Shown here: positions 1 through 3,927 of the stretch, piece by piece
Position numbering within the stretch: the first letter of the stretch is position 1
Layout: every line of letters starts with the position of its first letter
Assembly (NCBI GenBank): GCA_015233285.1
Contig: JADFYA010000206.1
Coordinates: 1 to 6,810 of the forward strand
DNA length: 6,810 bases
Origin: Deltaproteobacteria bacterium
GTDB taxonomy: Bacteria; Desulfobacterota; JADFXK01
Direction: 5' to 3'
Program-made: the position numbers and the translations under genes
Notes under the pieces: model-generated
Databases searched by the model: none
What the model was told of the DNA's origin: nothing
What the model saw: the letters and a program-made list of their open reading frames with translations, nothing else

Positions 1-317
1 CGGCTCAACTGTAAATGGATTTTAGGCTGGCTGGGATCCAGGTCAACGGCCTGAAATAAGTCAGCGAGGGATTGTTCATACATGCCCAGTCTTTGATAGG
101 CGACGCTCCGGTTTATTAAGGCCTCGACGTTATGATTAATTTCAAACGATTCGGAAAAGCAGGCAATGGCCAGTCCATAGTCTTCCGCTTTCAGGTAAGT
201 AAGCCCCTGGGCGCAGCGGTTATCCGCATCTCTGGCGCCGGCTTGAACCGGACCAGAGGAGAAGACCAGGTAGCCTGCCAATAAGATTGGTATTATTATG
301 ATTCGTAATAGCCTCAA
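1..317 (-). CDS. Exported TPR-repeat protein, 3' partial
   Basis: The first 105 codons of a gene that runs off the left edge. A TTG at 315-317 is the best start: AGGA lies 8 nt upstream, and it gives a clean signal peptide with basic RLLR, hydrophobic core IIIIPILLAGYLVF, and a likely signal peptidase I site after VQA (residue 26). An in-frame TAG at 351-353 limits any longer form, and no ATG starts before the signal sequence. The mature part begins GARDADNR and shows two tetratricopeptide repeats, about residues 32-63 (AQGLTYLKAEDYGLAIACF) and 65-95 (NRSVAYQRLGMYEQSLADLF, ending AVDLDP). TPR helices bind protein partners, so this is probably a periplasmic or secreted adaptor. It is the last gene visible in the block. 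Total length, further repeats and any other domain cannot be judged from this window. Confidence 0.85.
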   Translation of the reverse strand, partial: MRLLRIIIIPILLAGYLVFSSGPVQAGARDADNRCAQGLTYLKAEDYGLAIACFSESFEINHNVEALINRSVAYQRLGMYEQSLADLFQAVDLDPSQPKIHLQLS

Positions 318-325
318 GATGTATT

Positions 326-329
326 TCCT
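326..329 (-). promoter_or_regulatory. Ribosome binding site supporting a TTG start for the TPR gene
   Basis: AGGA on the minus strand, 8 nt before the TTG at 315-317. It decides the start, because the frame has no ATG upstream of the signal peptide and is closed by TAG at 351-353. Confidence 0.65.
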
Positions 330-350
330 GTTTGATCGGCAGCTACGCGA

Positions 351-512
351 CTAATTGCCTTGCTTTTTATCCGAAGCCAGCAGCAAGAGCACCCCCATCA
401 GCGGGGTCAACAATAAAGAAGCAAAAAAATAGCCCCAAAAGCCAAATTTTCGGTTCTCACCCAGAATTGCGATAATTATACTGGCCCCGACATATAAAAT
501 GACGAATTGCAT
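351..512 (-). CDS. Small two-helix membrane protein (53 residues)
   Basis: A short gene with a strong AAGGAG ribosome site 9 nt before its ATG. The product has a first hydrophobic segment (residues 2-18, FVILYVGASIIIAILG), a charged polar loop (ENRKFGFWGYF, 19-29), a second hydrophobic segment (about 29-47, ASLLLTPLMGVLLLL) and a basic end (SDKKQGN). This is a helical hairpin in the membrane, with the loop motif NRKxGFWxxFxxSLLLTPLxG. I recall similar loops in many small uncharacterised bacterial membrane proteins, often found near envelope genes; no function is known to me. It sits 79 nt after the prohibitin gene and 33 nt before the TPR gene, in the same direction. Partnership with the prohibitin is possible, since that family often scaffolds small membrane proteins, but this is inference. 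The ribosome site, codon-by-codon open frame and sensible topology make it a real gene. Confidence 0.85.
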   Translation of the reverse strand: MQFVILYVGASIIIAILGENRKFGFWGYFFASLLLTPLMGVLLLLASDKKQGN

Positions 513-521
513 AATCGTCCG

Positions 522-527
522 CTCCTT
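522..527 (-). promoter_or_regulatory. Ribosome binding site of the small membrane protein gene
   Basis: AAGGAG on the minus strand, 9 nt before the ATG at 510-512. It is the strongest Shine-Dalgarno match seen before any start in the window and supports this short gene. Confidence 0.8.
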
Positions 528-591
528 GAAAAAAGGCTTATCGTCCCGGTATGTTGACTAAATCTCTTGTGGCGCCTGGGACGGGCAGTTA

Positions 592-1545
592 TTACTTGGC
601 TACGGGCGTGACGGTAGCCTGGGCTGGGGGGGAATTACCCGAGGCCGGCTTCGGAGAAGACTTGTCGCCCGAGGCTTGACCGCCGCCGTCAGCGTTCAAA
701 ATGAGAGGCAGGCCGTCTTTGCCACCGACAATAATGATTTTAGAATTAGGTGAATTGGCCAGATCGAGGGTCGCCTGAATCCCTTGCCACTTCAGTAGGT
801 TGTCTGATAAACTTTCAGAGACGATACTCTGGTAAGTTTTGATTCCTTCGGCCTCAACTCGTTTTCTTTTGGCTTCCTGATTGGTTTTGAGCAGTCTGAA
901 TTCATATTCCAGGTATTGCTGTTGCTGCATCAGCTTGGCTTCGATGGCCTGGTTCAAGGCCTCGGGAAGTTTGATATATTCAATAATGATATCATCATAG
1001 ATAATCGGGATGGTGTCATTTTGTTCCACCGTTTCGACCAGGACTTCGTCTTGAACCTTTTGAGATTGGGTGGTCCAAATTTCTTCGGGTTGATACCTGC
1101 CGATCACGGCGCGCACTGAAGAGATAACCACCGGGATAATTATTTTGTCCAGATAATTCGGACCAACCCTTTGATGGAGAATGGCCAGTTGGTTGTGGGC
1201 CGGATGGAACCGCACCGCTATTCCCGTCTTTATGATTAACCCATTGTTACTTAAAGCTGTAATGTCCAAACGATGATTTTGAAGTCTGACATTGTAGATG
1301 GTCATGGTATTCCAGGGGGCAACAATAAACAATCCTTCTGAAAATACCTTATCGGTTACGGTCCCTCCGGTGAATCTCCTGAAGAGGACACCCGCTTCAC
1401 CCGAGTTGATGGTAATAAAGATCGACGGCGCCAGGTAGATTATCAAAAACAGGAGGAGAAACAAGATCAGGGACACCCGGGCTTGATATCGCCGTAATTT
1501 CTGTTTAAAAGTAGATTTATGTATGGTTTTTTCCATTGCTGACAT
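592..1545 (-). CDS. Membrane-anchored prohibitin/SPFH (Band 7) family protein
   Basis: A 317-residue prohibitin-like protein. A basic N-terminus (about 1-23) precedes one transmembrane helix (24-46). With the positive charges inside, the rest should face the periplasm, as in HflK/HflC. The SPFH domain covers about 41-200: EAGVLFRRF, GLFIVAPWNTM and YNVRLQNHRLDI match the early Band 7 strands. A charged, glutamine-rich helical stretch (about 195-245) is likely coiled coil. The segment LLKWQGIQATLDLANSPNSK, ending in GLPLIL (278-283), resembles the conserved C-terminal part of bacterial prohibitins. A low-complexity Gly/Ser/Pro/Ala tail (286-317) follows. These proteins form large ring assemblies that scaffold membrane proteins or proteases. 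An in-frame TAG lies shortly upstream, limiting the start to the ATG at 1545 or the one three codons later. No good ribosome site is seen; AGGGGG is 14 nt away. The gene ends in a double stop, TAATAA. Its presence downstream of an NRPS and exporter is unexplained. Confidence 0.93.
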   Translation of the reverse strand: MSAMEKTIHKSTFKQKLRRYQARVSLILFLLLFLIIYLAPSIFITINSGEAGVLFRRFTGGTVTDKVFSEGLFIVAPWNTMTIYNVRLQNHRLDITALSNNGLIIKTGIAVRFHPAHNQLAILHQRVGPNYLDKIIIPVVISSVRAVIGRYQPEEIWTTQSQKVQDEVLVETVEQNDTIPIIYDDIIIEYIKLPEALNQAIEAKLMQQQQYLEYEFRLLKTNQEAKRKRVEAEGIKTYQSIVSESLSDNLLKWQGIQATLDLANSPNSKIIIVGGKDGLPLILNADGGGQASGDKSSPKPASGNSPPAQATVTPVAK

Positions 1546-1550
1546 GATGC

Positions 1551-1564
1551 GGTGCCTGTCCCCC
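1551..1564 (-). repeat. GGGGGACAGGCACC motif, possible fragment of a dispersed REP-like repeat
   Basis: The intergenic stretch before the prohibitin gene reads GGGGGACAGGCACC on the minus strand, next to a T-rich run. From memory, GGGACAGGCACC-type sequences recur between genes in a number of bacterial genomes, often in association with REP-type (Y1) transposases. Only one copy is seen here, with no inverted partner and no transposase, so the assignment is tentative. It may simply be part of the leader. Confidence 0.25.
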
Positions 1565-1594
1565 TAAAAAAGAAGATGTCAAATTCAGCCAGGA

Positions 1595-2263
1595 TCAGTC
1601 GTCAGTCGGGAGTACCCGACCACGGTTGTGGGTGGTTAGACAATGCTCAATGCAAAGTATTTCAGTCGACACGCAGAGGTCGATTTCATGGGGATCGAAT
1701 TGGTCGTGCTCCAACCGGCAGAGGTCGTAGACCGCCGGACATTGCCGGACACAAGCAATGAAGGCTCCGGTGACGTTAAACATGGTCTCATTGACTGAGG
1801 GAGTATCCATAATTTTCATGATATAGTCTTCCTTGCATTGACGGCATTGAATGGCCGGTTGAAGCGTATCCTCAGCGCCTCCATGACCTGCAACAATGCA
1901 GGACAAGACTTCCCTGGTTATTCCGCGGGGCATTTTGCCGGTTTGGAGTGTGGACCTCATCTTTGCCAGGTATTGCTCGCGGCACTTATCCAGGCCGGGG
2001 TAGTTGGCCAGAGCATTATTAAAACATTCCGCTCTGGATCTGACGATGACCTCGAACTGATCTTTCACCTGGGGAGATCGGGGCTCTGTGCCTAAACCAC
2101 CTTGGGCGGCGATGAGGGGCATGAGTTCAAAAGATAATTGTTTTTTCCCCTCGTCATTTCGGTTGCATCCGCCGGCAAGAAGCATCCCGCCGCAAGCCAT
2201 TATTAGGATTAGTTTGGCCAGGACCAGATATTTGCCCGCCTTTTGATTAGACTTCGCCAACAT
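1595..2263 (-). CDS. Cysteine-rich predicted lipoprotein of unknown family
   Basis: A 222-residue protein that I do not recognise. The N-terminus is a lipoprotein signal: lysines at 4, 8, 11 and 17, a hydrophobic stretch at about 18-30, then LLAGGC with Cys33 as the likely lipidated residue. Alanine at -3 is tolerated but not ideal, and Cys24 is a poorer alternative. Asn at +2 would favour outer-membrane sorting under the E. coli Lol rule. The mature part carries eleven more cysteines (80, 94, 122, 140, 143, 171, 175, 182, 197, 204, 208), with mirror-symmetric spacing among the last six, which suggests a disulfide-bonded helical protein in the oxidising periplasm. There is no CxxCH haem motif and no recognisable catalytic motif. 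The start overlaps the end of the exporter gene by 17 nt, so translation is probably coupled; GGGA at 2273-2276 may be its ribosome site. Position suggests a role linked to the exported peptide, with no direct evidence for which. The gene call is firm; the function is unknown. Confidence 0.85.
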   Translation of the reverse strand: MLAKSNQKAGKYLVLAKLILIMACGGMLLAGGCNRNDEGKKQLSFELMPLIAAQGGLGTEPRSPQVKDQFEVIVRSRAECFNNALANYPGLDKCREQYLAKMRSTLQTGKMPRGITREVLSCIVAGHGGAEDTLQPAIQCRQCKEDYIMKIMDTPSVNETMFNVTGAFIACVRQCPAVYDLCRLEHDQFDPHEIDLCVSTEILCIEHCLTTHNRGRVLPTDD

Positions 2264-3887
2264 GCATTAATTTCCCATATTCCATTTTTAGTACTCGGTT
2301 AGCGACGTCAAAGTAACGATCATCGTGGGTCACGGCGATGATGGTTTTTCCCTGGGCCTGCAATTCCTTCAGAAAGACTTCGTACAAATATTTTCTAAAT
2401 ATGGGGTCTTGATCCGCCGCGATTTCGTCAAACACAAATATCTCCCTATCCTCAAGATAGGAGGAGATGAGGGCGATTCTTTTTCTTTGACCGGTGGATA
2501 AATTGAGATTGGTGAATTCCCCATCGACAAATGATGTCTTGGCGCTTAGTTGCATCTGGGCCAACAAGTCCTCAATTTTGTCTTGATCAACTTCCTTGAT
2601 TCCATACAATCGGTCAAAAAGATGAAAGTCGGCGAAAATGGCTGAAAAAAATTTCCGGTAATGGGCATAGTTGGTCATATCCACCAATGAGTTGTCAATC
2701 CGGATGGACCCGGTAAAAGGATAATACAGTCCGGTGATGGTCTTGAGCAGGGTCGATTTGCCGCTACCGTTACCGCCGACAATAAAGAGCATTTCGCCGG
2801 CCTGGATCGTCAAGTCAATCGGGCCGATGGCAAAAGCGTTCTGCCCATGAGCGTCGGCATAGCGGAAGACGACATCTTTCAAAACAATTTCTTTGAATGA
2901 TTTCTTTTGGTTGATCCGGCTATCGGGTGAGGTGTGTTTGTTGTCGTCGGCCTCGTCTAAAAAGCTCTCAATTTGTTCGAGATTCTCAATGGCCATATCC
3001 GCCTTGGTAATAAACGGGATGGCTTCAACCACGTTGCCCAGCGATCCGATGATGAATAATATGATGGACGTAATATTGACGATCACCCCGGGCTTGGTCT
3101 GGCTTATTTGCGGCAAGAGAAAGATGATCGAGGCCATTAAAACATAGAAGAAGGTTTCGGCAAAGAGAGAATTGTTGACAAATTGCATCTCAATTTGGAT
3201 TTTTAGCTCTTTGGTCAGGTTAGAGATGTTTTTAAGATAATTTTCAAACAAATCATCACTCCGCTCCCGGTTCATCTTGATTTCTTTGAAGCCGCCGAGT
3301 AAGTGATCCAGGGAATCAAAAAATTTTGTCTCTTTCTCAACAAAGTGGCGGAGGTTTTGATTGATCGAGCGTTGGTTGCTCAAATAAATGGCTACGGCAC
3401 AGATAATTAAAACAACCGAGATAACGAAGGCAGGGGATGATAATATCCCGATATAGATAAAAGAAAACGTCAGCATGACCGTCGCTGAACAGGCCTGAAC
3501 AAAATGTTTGGAGGCCTCAAAGATGATCTCGGTGTTTTCCACCAGGGTCGTCTGAATCTTCGATTTGCCGAAACTTTCAAATGAAATCAAGCTACAGCGC
3601 CGGATCTTGTCCGAGATTCTGATCCGGGTGTTGAAAATGACCTGCTGAACCAGTTCCACAGAATGGCCCAGGGAGTACTTCTTGGTATAGATAAAGGCGG
3701 CGATACACATCACAAAAAGAAGGAAGTATCTTAAATTCAACCCACCTTCCGGAAAATTGTTGGCCGCCCCGTTAATGATGACCATCACCAGACCCTGGGC
3801 CAAGCCGGCGATGGCCGCTACGGCCAAGACCCGGAGGCCGCCGAAATTGGATTCTTTCTTCATTAAAGAGACAAACTTAGAGTTCAT
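2247..3887 (-). CDS. Cyclic peptide/siderophore-type ABC exporter (fused membrane and ATPase domains)
   Basis: A 546-residue half-transporter with an N-terminal membrane domain and a C-terminal ATPase. Hydrophobic segments lie near residues 17-39, 52-68, 133-150, 152-171, 243-262 and 268-290, consistent with six helices. The ATPase has Walker A GGNGSGKST (371-379), signature LSTGQ (463-467), Walker B IFVFDE (483-488), D-loop AADQDP and H-loop His521. The run LSTGQRKR...FDEIAADQDP...THDDRYF is typical of the cyclic-peptide transporter family that includes PvdE (pyoverdine) and SyrD (syringomycin). The usual Q-loop glutamine is replaced within FFSAIFADFHLF, which I recall as a family trait. The ATG at 3887 is taken as start: an in-frame TAA sits directly before it, and a weak GGACGA ribosome site lies 6 nt upstream. 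It probably acts as a homodimer in the inner membrane, exporting the peptide made by the adjacent NRPS; that substrate is inferred from position. Its 3' end overlaps the lipoprotein gene. Confidence 0.95.
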   Translation of the reverse strand: MNSKFVSLMKKESNFGGLRVLAVAAIAGLAQGLVMVIINGAANNFPEGGLNLRYFLLFVMCIAAFIYTKKYSLGHSVELVQQVIFNTRIRISDKIRRCSLISFESFGKSKIQTTLVENTEIIFEASKHFVQACSATVMLTFSFIYIGILSSPAFVISVVLIICAVAIYLSNQRSINQNLRHFVEKETKFFDSLDHLLGGFKEIKMNRERSDDLFENYLKNISNLTKELKIQIEMQFVNNSLFAETFFYVLMASIIFLLPQISQTKPGVIVNITSIILFIIGSLGNVVEAIPFITKADMAIENLEQIESFLDEADDNKHTSPDSRINQKKSFKEIVLKDVVFRYADAHGQNAFAIGPIDLTIQAGEMLFIVGGNGSGKSTLLKTITGLYYPFTGSIRIDNSLVDMTNYAHYRKFFSAIFADFHLFDRLYGIKEVDQDKIEDLLAQMQLSAKTSFVDGEFTNLNLSTGQRKRIALISSYLEDREIFVFDEIAADQDPIFRKYLYEVFLKELQAQGKTIIAVTHDDRYFDVANRVLKMEYGKLMHVGEV

Positions 3888-3927
3888 TTATAGTCGTCCG
3901 AAATTGTAATGTGCCATTCCTCTGCCA

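Noticed and set aside
529..583. A possible weak terminator between the prohibitin and small membrane protein genes (CGTCCC/GGGACG stem, then six T on the minus strand)
   Set aside because: The stem is only 6 bp with a loop of about 30 nt, and the T-run starts 7 nt after the stem, directly before the ribosome site of the next gene.
1605..1620. A perfect 6-bp hairpin (GTCGGG-AGTA-CCCGAC) at the end of the lipoprotein gene
   Set aside because: It lies inside coding sequence, and the nearest T-run on the minus strand is about 30 nt further on, so it does not form an intrinsic terminator.
2600..2700. Missing Q-loop glutamine in the exporter ATPase, first read as a sign of inactivity
   Set aside because: The replacement stretch FFSAIFADFHLF matches what I recall for the PvdE/SyrD-like family, and all other ATPase motifs are intact.
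3888..3917. A nine-codon frame (MAHYNFGRL) ending in a TAA that abuts the exporter ATG
   Set aside because: It could act as a coupling leader, but the purine stretch AGAGGA touches its ATG with no proper spacing, and so short a frame is expected by chance.
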